Shown: positions 12,628 to 26,329, counted from the first letter of the stretch. The stretch: DNA of 38,500 nucleotides from Cristatella mucedo (GCA_009760855.2 WPIO01000008.1:1009001-1047500); one strand, 5' to 3'. Made by a program: numbers and translations. Notes: generated by a model from the sequence alone, not told the origin.

Positions 12628-12765
12628 AGCAGCTTGCCTGAGACTATATATAACTGCCAGGAGCATGGAAGCAATGGAGGCAGGCATGACTCCCAAGTCT
12701 GACGGCATACCACTTCTGTCTGGCATATGCCAATCATTCTCTCTGTGTCTGTGTCTCTTTGTCGC

Positions 12766-12773
<8 letters not shown>
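12628..12773 (+). repeat. 146-bp duplicated sequence, copy 1
   Basis: It matches 14780-14925 with 3 differences and no indels. It starts AGCAGCTTGCCTGAG, includes ACTATATATAACTGCC, and ends in a CT/GT-rich stretch. Both copies run directly into CT-rich microsatellite. Confidence 0.95.
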
Positions 12774-12836
<63 letters not shown>

Positions 12837-13030
12837 CTCTATCTGTCTGTGCCAATCATTCTCTCTGTGTCTGTCTCTCTTTGTCGCTCTGTCTGTCTGT
12901 CTTCCTCTCTGTGTCTCTGTCTCTCTGTGTCTCTATCTGTCTGTCTCTGTCTCTCTTTGTCGCTCTGTCTGTCTGTCTTCCTCTCTGTGTCTCTGTCTCT
13001 CTGTGTGTCTCTGTCTGTCTGTCTCTCTTT
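12774..13030 (+). repeat. CT/GT-rich array with higher-order repeats
   Basis: CT array at 12793-12832. TGCCAATCATTCTCTCTGTG, the end of the 146-bp unit, recurs at 12850. A unit of about 74 bp that includes CTTTGTCGCTCTGTCTGTCT and CTTCCTCTCTGTG recurs from about 12873 and 12947. Confidence 0.9.
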
Positions 13031-13389
13031 CCCCCTTCCCTCTCCCCCTCCTCTCTTTCCCCCTTCCCTCTACACTCTCTTGTTCTCCGCACCTTTTGCC
13101 TCCCACCGACTCTGCTGTCACTACCGTCTCTTTCTCTTTTCAGTCTATCTAACCAGCAATTAGTAGTTATTTATCCATCACCCAGCATGTAGCTACTTAC
13201 GTATCTACATGGTCTGGCATCTTTGTTTGCTACTGTCTAGCTGTCTATCTAGCGAAAGCGTTCTATCACCGTCACACCCCCTGTCTACGTTCCCCCTTTA
13301 GTTTCCCCCTTTACAGTCCTTTGCTCCTGGCGCCTTTCTGCCAGTAAGACCGCTGGCAGTGAAGCCACCGCATTACTGGGTCGCAATAC
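13031..13389. other. Unassigned interval
   Basis: CT-rich at first, then unique sequence; nothing recognised. Confidence 0.4.
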
Positions 13390-13545
13390 CCAGGAGGTAA
13401 GATGCTCGCTCATAACGACCGAAGTCGTGGGTTCAAATCCTGCAGAGGGCGATTCGTTATTGCCAACTGCAAGCGGCTGCGATAGCAGGTAAGGCTCTCC
13501 TGTCACTATACAAATGCGAATGTTAAATCGTTAAATCGGCTAAAA
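13390..13545 (+). mobile_element. SINE-A copy
   Basis: The head GGAGGTAAGATGCTCGCTC is followed by GGTTCAAATCC at the B-box position. The body GGCGATTCGTTATTGCCAAC and GCAAGCGGCTGCGATAGCAG ends in GTTAAATCGTTAAATCGGCT. Confidence 0.85.
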
Positions 13546-14319
<774 letters not shown>

Positions 14320-14418
14320 GCCGCATTCCACTCCTTCCCTGCAAAAGAGGCCAGAGCTGCCAGAGAGGGTGTTCGGCAGCAGCGAGACAAGTCAAGAGGC
14401 ATGACGCTGCATGGGTGA

Positions 14419-14458
14419 GAGAGAGAGGGGGAGGAGAGAGAGAGAGAGAGAGAGAGAA
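14419..14458 (+). repeat. GA repeat
   Basis: GA-rich microsatellite just before the LINE tail at 14466. Confidence 0.93.
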
Positions 14459-14465
14459 AGTGAGC

Positions 14466-14552
14466 TAATAATAATAATAATAATAATGCACTTGATAAAG
14501 CGCCCTCACAGAACTCAATCTCTTTCTAGGCGCTTTACATTTGCTGCAAAGG
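14466..14552 (-). mobile_element. LINE 3' tail only
   Basis: The minus strand reads GCAGCAAATGTAAAGCGCCT, the inner stem AGAGATTGAGTTCT, GGGCGCTTTATCAAGTGC and then ATT repeats. It is among the best-preserved tails. Confidence 0.9.
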
Positions 14553-14779
14553 TAGGAGCCAAAGTGACTCCACAGCACAGCGTGGCCGACGGTTCACTGC
14601 AGCAGTCCCTCCTCACGTCACCTCCTATCCCTCACGTCACCGCCTCCTCAGGTCATCGCTTTCCTCACCATGGGCCCGGCAGTGGCATTGTGGGAAGCTC
14701 AGCTGCTGACCACATGGGTTCCCCCCACCGATTCCACGAGCGTGACGTGTTCGACGACGAGCAGCCCGACGATGATGGC
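14553..14779. other. Open stretch, possible exon (unproven)
   Basis: A plus-strand frame stays open from the LINE tail through the duplicated block and reads HRFPHHGPGSGIVGSS, HRFHERDVFDDEQPDDDGSS. An acceptor-like cgcctcctcag lies at about 14640-14650. No domain is recognised, and no good donor precedes the CT array. Confidence 0.2.
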
Positions 14780-14925
14780 AGCAGCTTGCCTGAGACTATA
14801 TATAACTGCCAGGAGCATGAAAGCAATGGAGGCAGGCATGACTCCCAAGTCTTACGGCATACCACTTCTGTCTGGCATGTGCCAATCATTCTCTCTGTGT
14901 CTGTGTCTCTTTGTCGCTCTGTCTG
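14780..14925 (+). repeat. 146-bp duplicated sequence, copy 2
   Basis: The partner of 12628-12773. The three differences lie at offsets of roughly 41, 75 and 98 bp. It is followed by CTTCCTCTCTGTG and a long CT array. Confidence 0.95.
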
Positions 14926-15023
14926 CCTTCCTCTCTGTGTCTCTGTCTCTCTCTCTGTCTCTCTCTCTCTGTCTCTCTGTCTCTCTCTCTCTCTTTCTGT
15001 GTCTCTGTCTCTATCTCTATCTA

Positions 15024-15238
<215 letters not shown>

Positions 15239-15305
15239 ATCTATCTTGGTATGTCTCATTTTCTTAAAAAAATATTTAAAGGTAACCTGATTCAACTTCA
15301 TCAAT

Positions 15306-15374
15306 AATATGTAAAGTGCCTAGAAAGAGATTAAGTTCTCCGAGGGCACCACACAAACGTAATATAATTATTAC
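15306..15374 (+). mobile_element. LINE/SINE-B type 3' tail, plus orientation
   Basis: GTAAAGTGCCTAGAAAGAGA, then TTAAGTTCTCCGAGGGCACC, then ACACAAACGTAATATAATTATT. The outer stem has changed on both sides (GTGCC with GGCAC), so pairing is kept. Confidence 0.8.
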
Positions 15375-15719
15375 GACTCGCTGACTGGGGCAAAGTTAAG
15401 GCTTAGCACATCCAACAAGCACAGCCACACCACCTCCTTCAATGCACGGAGGAGGAGACTAACCGCCCGAGTGTCGATCCTAGTTATTTTTGCTGCCAGC
15501 AAATCTATATCGGCAATGATATATAAACACGTGGCATAACTATAAACATGTGGCACAACTGTGGTCAGCCAGATTTAGCTTAGCTTTTCCCGGAAGGAAA
15601 GAACGAAAGAAAGAAGTCAAGTAGCGCTGGACTCCACGACCAGAGGCCAGAGGTCATTCCAACTCGTCCATTTTACAATCTGCACACAAACTGAAAGCAA
15701 GAGGTTATTGATGGCAGGT

Positions 15720-15720
<1 letters not shown>
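15375..15720. other. Unassigned interval
   Basis: Nothing recognised; short GAAA repeats at about 15598-15616. Confidence 0.4.
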
Positions 15721-15767
<47 letters not shown>

Positions 15768-15779
15768 GAGTGAGAGAGA
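15721..15779 (+). repeat. GA array
   Basis: GA repeat with few interruptions, continuing into GA-rich sequence to about 15890. Confidence 0.95.
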
Positions 15780-17172
<1,393 letters not shown>

Positions 17173-17250
<78 letters not shown>

Positions 17251-17251
17251 C

Positions 17252-17299
<48 letters not shown>

Positions 17300-17392
17300 C
17301 CTCCCTCCCTCCCTCCCTCCCTCCCTCTCTCTCTCTCTCACTCTCTCTCTCTCCCTCCCTCCCTCTCTCTCTCTATCTCTCTCTCACCGCCT
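17173..17392 (+). repeat. Composite CT/CCCT array
   Basis: CT runs at 17173-17244 and 17256-17294, a CCCT block at 17293-17326, then further CT/CCCT. Confidence 0.96.
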
Positions 17393-18147
17393 CCGTCGAG
17401 CCTCGCGCTGCTGCTGACTAGCGCACTACCCGATCGGGTCGTGCGCCGCCTCGCGTCCTCGCTCGCTCGCTCGAGGTCTCGCCGCCCCCCCCCCCCCGTT
17501 GGGGAGCGGCGGCGCTGGATGGCGCGCTCTCGAGCTCCGCTCCGTGGCGCCTGAGAAAAGACGCCTTGGGCGGCCGTCTCCGACGGACGGCGACTCGTCG
17601 ACATCCTAATGGCCGACTAATAAGCGCCCAGTGCTGGGGCAAAGCGCTGCGCCAGGAGGCGCGGCGACGTGCAATAAAAGCACCTGCTCCAGGTACCTCG
17701 CAGGCGCCGCCCGCGTCCGCGACGCCGAAACGCCGCCGCGACACTCGATTGTGCACAATTCGATCGTGCTCGAAAACGGACGCGCGACTACTCGCTCGCC
17801 CACGGCCACGCCCAACTCGACGAGCGCCCTCCGCCGGCCGCCGCAACCACCCCACCCCCCCCCCTGCGCACGCATCGACTTTGAGATTCAGTCGGTAGCT
17901 AGTAGCCAGTAGTGGTAGTTAGCTCGTAGGTCCCGTCGCCACTCGCTCCGGCCGACGCTGACGTCAGAGCTACTTTCTCCTCAGCCCGCTGCTTGCGCGC
18001 GCCCTCCACTCGGCCTCGGCTCTTGCCCTTCTGACTTCTGACCTCTGACCGTCAGCGGAGATCATTCGGAGGTAGTGAATTCAGCTCTCTACGCACCCTC
18101 AGTCTAGTCGTATCTAAGAAGAAGAGGACCCGATTAAATGCCCTTGA
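17393..18147. other. Unassigned GC-rich region
   Basis: CpG-dense with poly-C runs near 17487-17498 and 17857-17866. No TATA box or exon I would support. Confidence 0.4.
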
Positions 18148-18284
18148 TTATATACAATAATATATACAGATTTATATATAGATATACAAGACATACAAGG
18201 AATATATACAGATATATATATATATATATATGTGTGTATGTATAATATATGTATATAGATATATATATATATATATATATAAGA
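18148..18284. repeat. AT/GT-rich microsatellite
   Basis: TA and TATATG/TATAGA repeats with two near-pure TA runs. Confidence 0.95.
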
Positions 18285-18291
18285 CAGATAT

Positions 18292-18450
18292 AATAATAAT
18301 AATAATGCACTTGACCAAGATATGCAAGATTATATAGAGAAGAGCCTTGGCGGCCATCGCGAACCATGCCGTATTTAAACTCGCTCGACCGTCGGCGATC
18401 GCGTACGGTGACCGCCTTACCGCTGAGCTAGTCACGCCGAATGGTAAAAT
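18292..18450 (-). mobile_element. SINE-A-like copy ending in a LINE tail end
   Basis: The minus strand reads TAGCTCAGCGGTAAGGCGG (a good A box), a shortened body, AAGGCTCTTCTCTATATAAT, and then TCAAGTGCATTATTATTATT. That last segment is the terminal part of the LINE tail. The join may reflect insertion beside a LINE end or a chimeric copy. Confidence 0.6.
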
Positions 18451-18462
18451 AAACGAGCACAT

Positions 18463-18540
18463 ATATTAGCTGATTTGAAGGCTTAATATGTAGAGCAGCA
18501 GAAGAGCCTTTACGGCCAACACCCATCGCTTTCAGCTGGC
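18463..18540 (-). mobile_element. SINE-A body and tail, headless
   Basis: The minus strand reads GGCCGTAAAGGCTCTTCTGC, then TTCAAATCAGCTAATATA, without the tRNA-like head. The LINE copy at 18541 ends exactly where the SINE body begins. Confidence 0.75.
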
Positions 18541-18926
18541 AATGATAATAAAAATAATAATATTGCACTTGATAAAGCGCACTCAGAGAACTTAATCTCT
18601 TTCTAGGCGCTTTACATTTGCTGCAAAGTGATGTGCAATAGAATAGTAAGTAAAATCATGCTTGAAAAAGAAACAAAAATAATTATAAGGTTAGGGGTGA
18701 CATGCACAGGGTCAGCATGCAAATGTGGTTAGTGGCAGCATGCACAGTGTCAGTGCGCATAAGCACATCAAGGACGAATCACAGGGACCCACTAAATGCT
18801 GTCCTAAATAGGTGTGTTTTTAAGTTTCTTTTAAATGTGGTCAGGTCAGGGGATGTTCTGACGCAGGTCGGGAGGGAGTTAAAGGCTTTGGGAGCATGCG
18901 AGCTAAATGCACGGTCTCCAAAGCAA
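18541..18926 (-). mobile_element. LINE 3' end (CR1/L2-like)
   Basis: The minus strand codes FSSHAPKAFNSLPTCVRTSP, DLTTFKRNLKTHLFRTAF, SGSL and stop with no disruption. The shared 3' UTR, tail hairpin and a TTATTATTTTTATTATCATT end follow. It is 5' truncated at the codons for GDRAFSSHAPKAF. Confidence 0.92.
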
Positions 18927-19760
18927 TAAAGAATCGAATCCCGACGGCGCGTTCTTACGACCCGTAGGCGCGGTCTGTTGGTCAACAACTACCGGTCGCT
19001 TCTGGCGCCGCCGCTCCAGAGCGCCGCTGCTCGGCCCCCGCCGTGCTCTGGAGCGGCCGACCGGTCTCGCTGCTCCAGGCGTCTGCGCCAGCTTCTCTCT
19101 CTCCCCCTTCTCTCTTTTCCCCTTCTCAGACTCCCAGCTCTGCATCCGCAGAAGCTTGCCGCCGGGAACGAAAAGCTCCGCTTTTGGGAGGAGTTTCCTT
19201 TTCGCCGTCGTGCTGCTGAGCAATCGACCGGTGCTACTCTGGAGCACTGAGTTGAAATGCATCGCCAAATTCGATTGCCTGCTTTTCAATTGCTTCTTGT
19301 GTCGCGGCCAAGTTCAGACTCCCTCCAAACTTACCCGCTAGGCCGACGGCGGCGGCGGCGATGTGGCATCCGATGGCTACCCGATTGCCTAGCTGGCCTC
19401 GAGCTTAATCTCTCTCTCGAGGCCAGCTACGCCCGAACCCACATCCGTCTTACTGTGGCAGACAAATGACACCTCCGCTGCCACTGTTCGGGCTAAGCAC
19501 GCGCCGCGCTTCCTACTTCGCCTGACTTCGGCCGATCGGACGACTTATTCCTCTTACCGAGGGGCCAATACGAGTGGCCATTAACCTGACTGTGTGCCAG
19601 TATCCATCCATCGACGAACGTGGGCGCCGACCGCGCCACCTTGACCCTCTCTTTGCATTCGGAGCCGGGTTCAACTCGCTTTTAAGAAACCATCTTTTGC
19701 CACACGAGGAAAGGACGTCAACACATTAGTCCTAACGATCACGGGAAATGCATTTTTGCA

Positions 19761-19820
19761 GCGACGGAACAGAACGAAATCTCTTTCTGAGCAGAAAGAG
19801 ATTTCGTTCTGTTCCTTCGC
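19761..19820. repeat. Near-perfect inverted repeat
   Basis: The 24-nt arms 19766-19789 and 19792-19815 are perfectly complementary around the spacer AG. After one mismatch, gcga (19761-19764) pairs with tcgc (19817-19820). Confidence 0.96.
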
Positions 19821-19859
19821 TCACCACGATGACGACGATCGCCGGGACCATGATCGCCT

Positions 19860-19879
19860 GGACGATCGTACGATCGTCC
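19860..19879. repeat. 20-bp perfect palindrome
   Basis: GGACGATCGTACGATCGTCC is its own reverse complement. Confidence 0.97.
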
Positions 19880-20364
19880 GCCTGGAGCTGGTGAAACACT
19901 ACCGGCAAGCAGCTACGGCGAAAGAAACTCAATAGGATTGACCAGGATGACGGGGCAAAGCAGATGCCCGGATACGGACGTGGTTTTGGGTTTTTCGTGA
20001 GCTAGGTCGTGTGAGAATCCATACGCCACGCCCCCCTCACTTCCTTTTCAATAAACGGAAGAATGTCTTCCGTCTGTATCTGCTTGACGTACGAGTATCC
20101 ACTTCCATTTCTGGCTGCCGCCCTCCAGCCAAACTCGCCGAGTCACGCGAACACTCACTCGGTACGTAACGCAGCAGCGAAATACGGCCGCCACAAAATG
20201 TCTGCCCGTCGGCCGCTTTTTCCATCTGATCTTTGTGTCTCTCTGTCGTTGCACGATCTCTGCATCGCTTCAGTATCTCGGTCTAGTTTTTTCAGGATAT
20301 TGATTTAAGATTTCTCACCGAGTGAAGCAAAGTGAAGGTCGTGGCCGTTTGAATAGCCTTATTA

Positions 20365-20497
20365 CTGCGGCAGTCGCCCGGCTTGCAGCCAGCAATGAGG
20401 GATTGCCTGCGGCAGGAATCGAACCCGCGACCTAGGGTCTGGTAGGTGGCCGCGCGTGTAGTTCGAGCACCTTCTCCCTTAGCTAAGACCGGGGGCG
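20365..20497 (-). mobile_element. SINE-A copy with an enlarged head
   Basis: The minus strand has TTAGCTAAGGGAG at the A-box position, B box GGGTTCGATTCCTG, then GGCAATCCCTCATTGCTGGC and GCAAGCCGGGCGACTGCCGC like other SINE-A bodies. The interval between the boxes is longer than in other copies. Confidence 0.7.
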
Positions 20498-21059
20498 GGG
20501 CGGGGCGGGAGGTAGCTAAAGTACCCTATTTTCTAACGCTTCGCACAGAGGCACGCTGCCGCGGAGGGAGGAAGGGACCTGTCAGACTCGCTTCCTAAAA
20601 CGAGGCTCTGACGCCCGGTGCCCACTCTGTACCCTGGCGGCGGCGCTACCGCGATCTGCTGAGGATCGGCATAGGTGTCGGCGGCGGCAGAGGGGCCAGG
20701 CACCACCATGCGGTTCCCCCTCAAGCCCAGTACCCGAAAAAGTAAACATGCCTGGGCTGGGCTCACTCAATTAGCCACCGCCAATGCGTGCCAATGTCTT
20801 AGCACATGCTAATTATTGGTTACTGTTGCTAGGGCGGGCGCCCACAGGCTGAGATTCTAACTCGGGCTCTGGAGCAGCCGGACAGGTTTGGCTGCAGCTG
20901 TGGCGTCACCTAGTTCCCATTGAGCCTCCGGAATGAAAGCGAGCGAGAAAGAGAGGAAAGGAGAGAGCCCGAAAAGAAAAGAAAGGAGGGAGGAGAGCGA
21001 GCGAGCGAGCGAGAGCTGCAGGCAGACGTGGTGGAGCAGGAATGGAGATGGGGAGGTAG
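20498..21059. other. Unassigned interval
   Basis: No gene recognised; GGGGC repeats at 20490-20508. Confidence 0.4.
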
Positions 21060-21073
21060 TAAGAGAGAGAGGG

Positions 21074-21104
<31 letters not shown>

Positions 21105-21204
21105 GAGAGGGAGAGAGAGAGAGACAAAGACAGAGAGACAAAGACAGAGACAGAGAGAGAGACACAGAGAGACAGAGATAGAGAGAGAGCCAGAGAGAGA
21201 GATG

Positions 21205-21299
<95 letters not shown>

Positions 21300-21300
21300 C

Positions 21301-21359
<59 letters not shown>

Positions 21360-21435
21360 GGAAAGAGAGAGAGAGACAGAGAGACAGAGAGAGGCAGAGA
21401 GAGAGGCAGAGAGAGAGAGAGAGAGACAGAGAGAC

Positions 21436-21466
<31 letters not shown>

Positions 21467-21496
21467 CAGGGAGAGAGAGAGAGAGAGGGAGAGAGG

Positions 21497-21546
<50 letters not shown>

Positions 21547-21660
21547 CAGAGAGAGAGGCAGAGAGACAGGGAGAGACAGAGAGAAGCTTATAGAGAGGCA
21601 GAGAGAGCTGGAGAGACAGACAGACACAGAGAGACACAGTGAGAGAGAGAGTGCAAAGTA
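21060..21660 (+). repeat. Long GA-rich array
   Basis: About 600 bp of GA with CAGA and GGGA variants. It is near pure at 21208-21295 and 21312-21350. Confidence 0.97.
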
Positions 21661-23462
21661 AGAGGGAAAAGAAACGAAGAAAAGGTTTGAGGAGAAGACA
21701 TAGGGTCATTAGAGGAGCAGCAGGGAGAGGAGAGAGGAGCAGCAGGGGGAAGAGAGATGCAGGGGAGGAGAGTAGGTAGGAGAGATTCGGAGAGAGAGGA
21801 GAGAGTAGAGTAGGGAGGCAAGATGCGGAGAGAGAAGAGAGTGGAAATTTAGGAGCAGACAATAATGTAAAAGATTCCGCAGCATGCAGTTTCGGAGAGA
21901 GGATTGTCCGCCACGCACCCCCTCTGGCTCCACCACCAGTACCCGGTGTCTGCGACTGACCATATTCGGGCTGAATGAATCTGCTACTGGGTAGCAGCTG
22001 CCGCCGGGGTGAGCGAGCCGGCAGAGCATTCAGTGCACGATTCGCGAGATGCAAGCACGCCCGCACAGTTCCGCACACCGGATTGCTCGGAGCTGCTGGG
22101 GAGTTGGCTGCTCAGCGGCTGGGTGAGAGGTTAAGCCGAAGGTTCTACGGGATTGAGGCTCTCGGCCGCCAAAGGCTCAGCGAGCTCGTCAGGCATGCGT
22201 TGCACTGCGTTGGCTCCCAATTCCACGTAGCAATCAATTTGCTTCAATTGTACGATGAGCTGGCAACGAAAACACTGCGAGCCGAATCGGCCCGATTCTC
22301 CTCGATGTACGGTTCACTACAGCGTGACTGCACAGCGCCGTGACTGCACTACCGGCTGCCGCTCAACAGCTGCAGTTCGAGAATGCAATTAGTGAAACCT
22401 ACTAGTATCCTCTTGTGCAAGTGCAGCTGCACAAACAGTCCCGTCGGCGCACGTCCCGGCTGGCCGCTGCACGAGGTTCTGCAGTCATCGCAGAGTCTAC
22501 TGCCATCTTGGCTGATGGCTACCGGTGGCAATCTAGCCAGCAGTTTTGTCGCAGGCACAGGACGGTATCTTGGCGCTGCGCTCTACACATTGCTCGGCGA
22601 TTCGTTCGGCCAGAGGGAAGAAGAAGGAGACCACTGAGAGAATTGGTCGAGCAATCGATCTTTCGTTCAGGGTGCCTTACAAAAAACAAGGACGCAAGAA
22701 ATGCACTCCGAAGTTGGAATGGTTTCCACATGAAAATAAAGCATCGAACAAAACTGATTATGCGAACCGCTGCTAACCGGGGAGTAAACCGGAAGCAATG
22801 TATTTGCAAAGGACAAATTTACCGATCTCGGCGTCGCATGCGACTTTCGTCCCAGCTTATTGAACCTTGGCACATCGAGTTGCACGTTCGCCGCTCGGTG
22901 GGGTACATGCTTGTGACACTTTCGCACGGGCTCCTTTTCAGTCTAGCTGCAAGGCCGCCACGTAAATTGCATAGCTTGACCAATACTCCACCGATCGACG
23001 TGAAATTAGGAATGCGAGTTGGTCTCTGCTTGTGCAGCATTTACCTAACTCACCTGAGGTGAGCATGAATGTGTGGATGGACGGAGGAGGGGCATTTCTT
23101 ATATAAAGACACACGGGGACACGTACAGCAGCCACACTCACACACGGCATAGCATCCTTGGCAGCAGCCCGGCATCAGCAGTTTCCCGGTCGTCACGCTC
23201 CAGCCGCTGTCGCTCTCTACGGTCGGACAGAAGAAGAGTCGCGCTCACTTTGGACAGGAGAGTGTGCCGCACTGAAGCCGCAGCGGCAGCATTAGAAGCC
23301 GCTCGGCTTCACAATTCCATATGCCGAGTAACACGGCATGACGTGAATATGCCGCAGGTGGGGGTGGAGGGGCGCCTCACTGTCGGCGCCGGTCAATGTG
23401 GCCACTGTGCCGCTGTAGCCTATCGCCACACGGTCCCAACGGCGTGAACTAAACCGACGCCT
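21661..23462. other. Unassigned interval
   Basis: No gene supported. Open frames of 122 and 215 codons on plus (21975-22343, 22415-23062) have no recognisable domain, and splice context is unconvincing. Confidence 0.35.
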
Positions 23463-23595
23463 CCTGCACTGTTTCCTCCTCCTCCATTTCCTGCACTGTT
23501 TCCTCCTATTCCTCTTCCTGCACTGTTTCCTCCTATTCCTCTTCCTGCACTGTTTCCTCCTACTCCTCCTGGGCTGTTTTCTCCTCTTCTGCTGT
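23463..23595 (+). repeat. 27-bp minisatellite
   Basis: CCTGCACTGTTTCCTCCT recurs at 23463, 23490, 23517 and 23544, an exact 27-bp period, with a degenerate fifth unit (CCTGGGCTGTTTTCTCCT). Confidence 0.95.
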
Positions 23596-23599
23596 TTCT

Positions 23600-23650
23600 A
23601 GGGGCTCGCCTTTAACGACCGAGGTCGTAGGCTCGAGCACTTGAGCTGAA
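23600..23650 (+). mobile_element. SINE-A head fragment
   Basis: CTCGCCTTTAACGACCGAGG, then TCGTAGGCTCGAGCAC, resembles the A-to-B region of SINE-A. The body is absent or unrecognisable. Confidence 0.45.
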
Positions 23651-24438
23651 GCACGTAAAAAAGCTCCTGGATAGAGATGAGGTTCTCTCTTAGGGTGCTG
23701 AACAAATTAAGTATGAGGTTGACCTTACGCTGTGGCTCGCCACGACCTCATGTCGCCAGACAGGCAGCACGAAGGGCCAGCCAGCCGACCTACATCCGGA
23801 AGTGAAGGCTGCAAGCGGCAGGTCAACGCTGCAAGCACCTGCTGCTTGCAGCCTTCGCTTCGCCAAGCGACTGAGCATGCACCGGCACCTAACTTCCGCT
23901 CCCGCTGGGTCTCACTTCCGAAATCCATTCCCCGAGTGTGCAAGAACACCAGTGACCAATAGTGCAAGCGCTGGACACTAGCACGGGTCGAGCTGCCGCG
24001 AGGGTCACGGGTCATGCAGCTAGCGGCTCACAAGTCACTGGCAGCGACGGAGGCACAGCGATGGAGGCACGTGGAGCACACTGCGACAGCAGCTTGCTCC
24101 ACGTGCTCAGAGCTCAGAGCTTGCCTCTCAGATGCAGCCGGGCAGCTCGAAGACGGCAGTAGCCGCATGGGTCAGGGTCATGGGTCATAACCGCATGGGT
24201 CAGGCAGCAAATGCTCTCACGCTTCACTCACTCGCCTCGGCTGGCTGAGACAATGACAGCTGGCCAGGTGCTTGAAGCAGGCCATTGTTGAGCCATTGCG
24301 AGCTCTTTCCCCCTGCTGGTTGCTCGCATTCAGCCTCGTGCCCAAGAATGCCGGACTCGAAGAGCCCGCCATGGCTGACCACCCACTTGGTCTCAGTCCT
24401 CCTCTAACAAGCAATGAGGTGGCTGCTTAGAGGCAGCC
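23651..24438. other. Unassigned interval
   Basis: No gene recognised. A 13-bp inverted repeat (GAAGGCTGCAAGC at 23804-23816 with its complement at 23844-23856) and short direct repeats of CGCATGGGTCAGG (24163-24203) are present. Confidence 0.4.
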
Positions 24439-25050
<612 letters not shown>

Positions 25051-25507
25051 CAGTACCACTGCCAAAACGGCTTCCCCTTTAAGAAGGGGATAACCTAGCC
25101 TGTAGCCGTGGCTGCTTCTGTCTACGACCATGCTTCTTTCTGTTTTTCCTGCTAGCACCTGTGCCGCTGGTGCATCGCACCATCTGCCGAAAGCGTCTTG
25201 TGACGTCATCGCTAACGGCCCGAGCGAGAACCTTGAGCCGTCGCTGTGCACAAGGCGAGTCACTCCGGGTGTGTATGTGCAAGCTTGCGTGCCTGCGGGC
25301 GTGCACGTGAGTGGCGTGCCTGTGCACACGGGTTCGAGAGTGGGTCGCTAGCAACGATCGTGCCAGCCAAGGATCGGCAGCTGCCGATGGGGCTGCCAGC
25401 CGAAACGGCTGCCAGCGGCAACGGCTGCCAGCAGAACCGGGCTCAAAGTGCGAGCTCAAAGAAAATCTTTGAACCGGGAACCGGGCCCAAAGAAAATCAC
25501 AATCATC

Positions 25508-25513
25508 TTTATT
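25508..25513 (-). promoter_or_regulatory. Possible polyadenylation signal AATAAA
   Basis: AATAAA on the minus strand lies about 1.03 kb after the ephrin stop. It is the only canonical hexamer I noticed between the stop and this point. It sits inside a short ATT repeat, so it may be coincidental. Confidence 0.22.
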
Positions 25514-26288
25514 ATTATTATTAACCTTATGAAAATAGCACCTTTTTTCGGCTCGGGTACGAGCGGATAAGCTCCCCTCTCCCGACAGGAGTCGGGGGGG
25601 GGGGGAGTGGGCGTGGTCGTATCTGCATGTGCACACGACGACGGTTCGGCACCACCTGGTGAGCTGCGCTCCGGTGGAGCAGGAATACGGAGGGCAAACC
25701 GGACGGCTGGCACCCGGACAGCACTCTGCCGATCCCAGGCTGGACGCTGCGGCAACTTCTGCGGCAGCTGAGCAGCATGTGATCGAGAGCTGAGATCGAG
25801 GCTGCCGGTCCCTCGTGACCACCGCTCGCAGCCGAAAGAACGCTCGCCGGCAGCAGCTGCTGCCAGCGCGTGCATGTGTGCATGCGCTCGCGACCTCGCA
25901 AAAGAAGGTCTAATCGGGCGGCACGCGGCAGCCGGCCTGGAGGACCGCTCGGCGGTGGCCGCCGAGGGCTGATGGGAAGAGTGGAAGAGTTCGCAGGACG
26001 GGGGGGGGGGGAGGCGATGGCAGTGGTAATACATAGCTGCAATAGGGCTTTGGAGCGGCGGCGGGTGGGCAGGCGTGCATGTCGATGATGTGGGCAAGTC
26101 GGTGGTGCCAAGGCGGCTGTCCTAATTAGGCCCTAGCCGAGTGCCGAAAAGGAGTCAGCGGCGGCAGCGGCGTAGACGGTGGCGGCTGGGGCACCGTCAT
26201 CGGCTTGCACCGAGTCCTTGCCAGCTACTCAGGGCCTTGCTCCGCTCGTGCGAATGACGTGCAGCAGCAAACGTCAAGCGATGTCTCG

Positions 26289-26289
26289 A

Positions 26290-26326
<37 letters not shown>
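26289..26326 (+). repeat. CT array
   Basis: About 38 bp of CT (GA in ephrin orientation), about 215 bp after the ephrin stop. Confidence 0.97.

Positions 26327-26329
<3 letters not shown>

Larger units (their letters stand above)
18927..20364. other. Unassigned interval with palindromes
   Basis: No gene recognised; overlapping frames of 60-144 codons carry no domain. It contains a 60-bp hairpin at 19761-19820 and a 20-bp palindrome at 19860-19879. Confidence 0.4.

Noticed and set aside
12774-13030. CRISPR-like repeat-spacer pattern
   Set aside because: The repeats are CT/GT microsatellite variants without unique spacers, in a eukaryotic genome.
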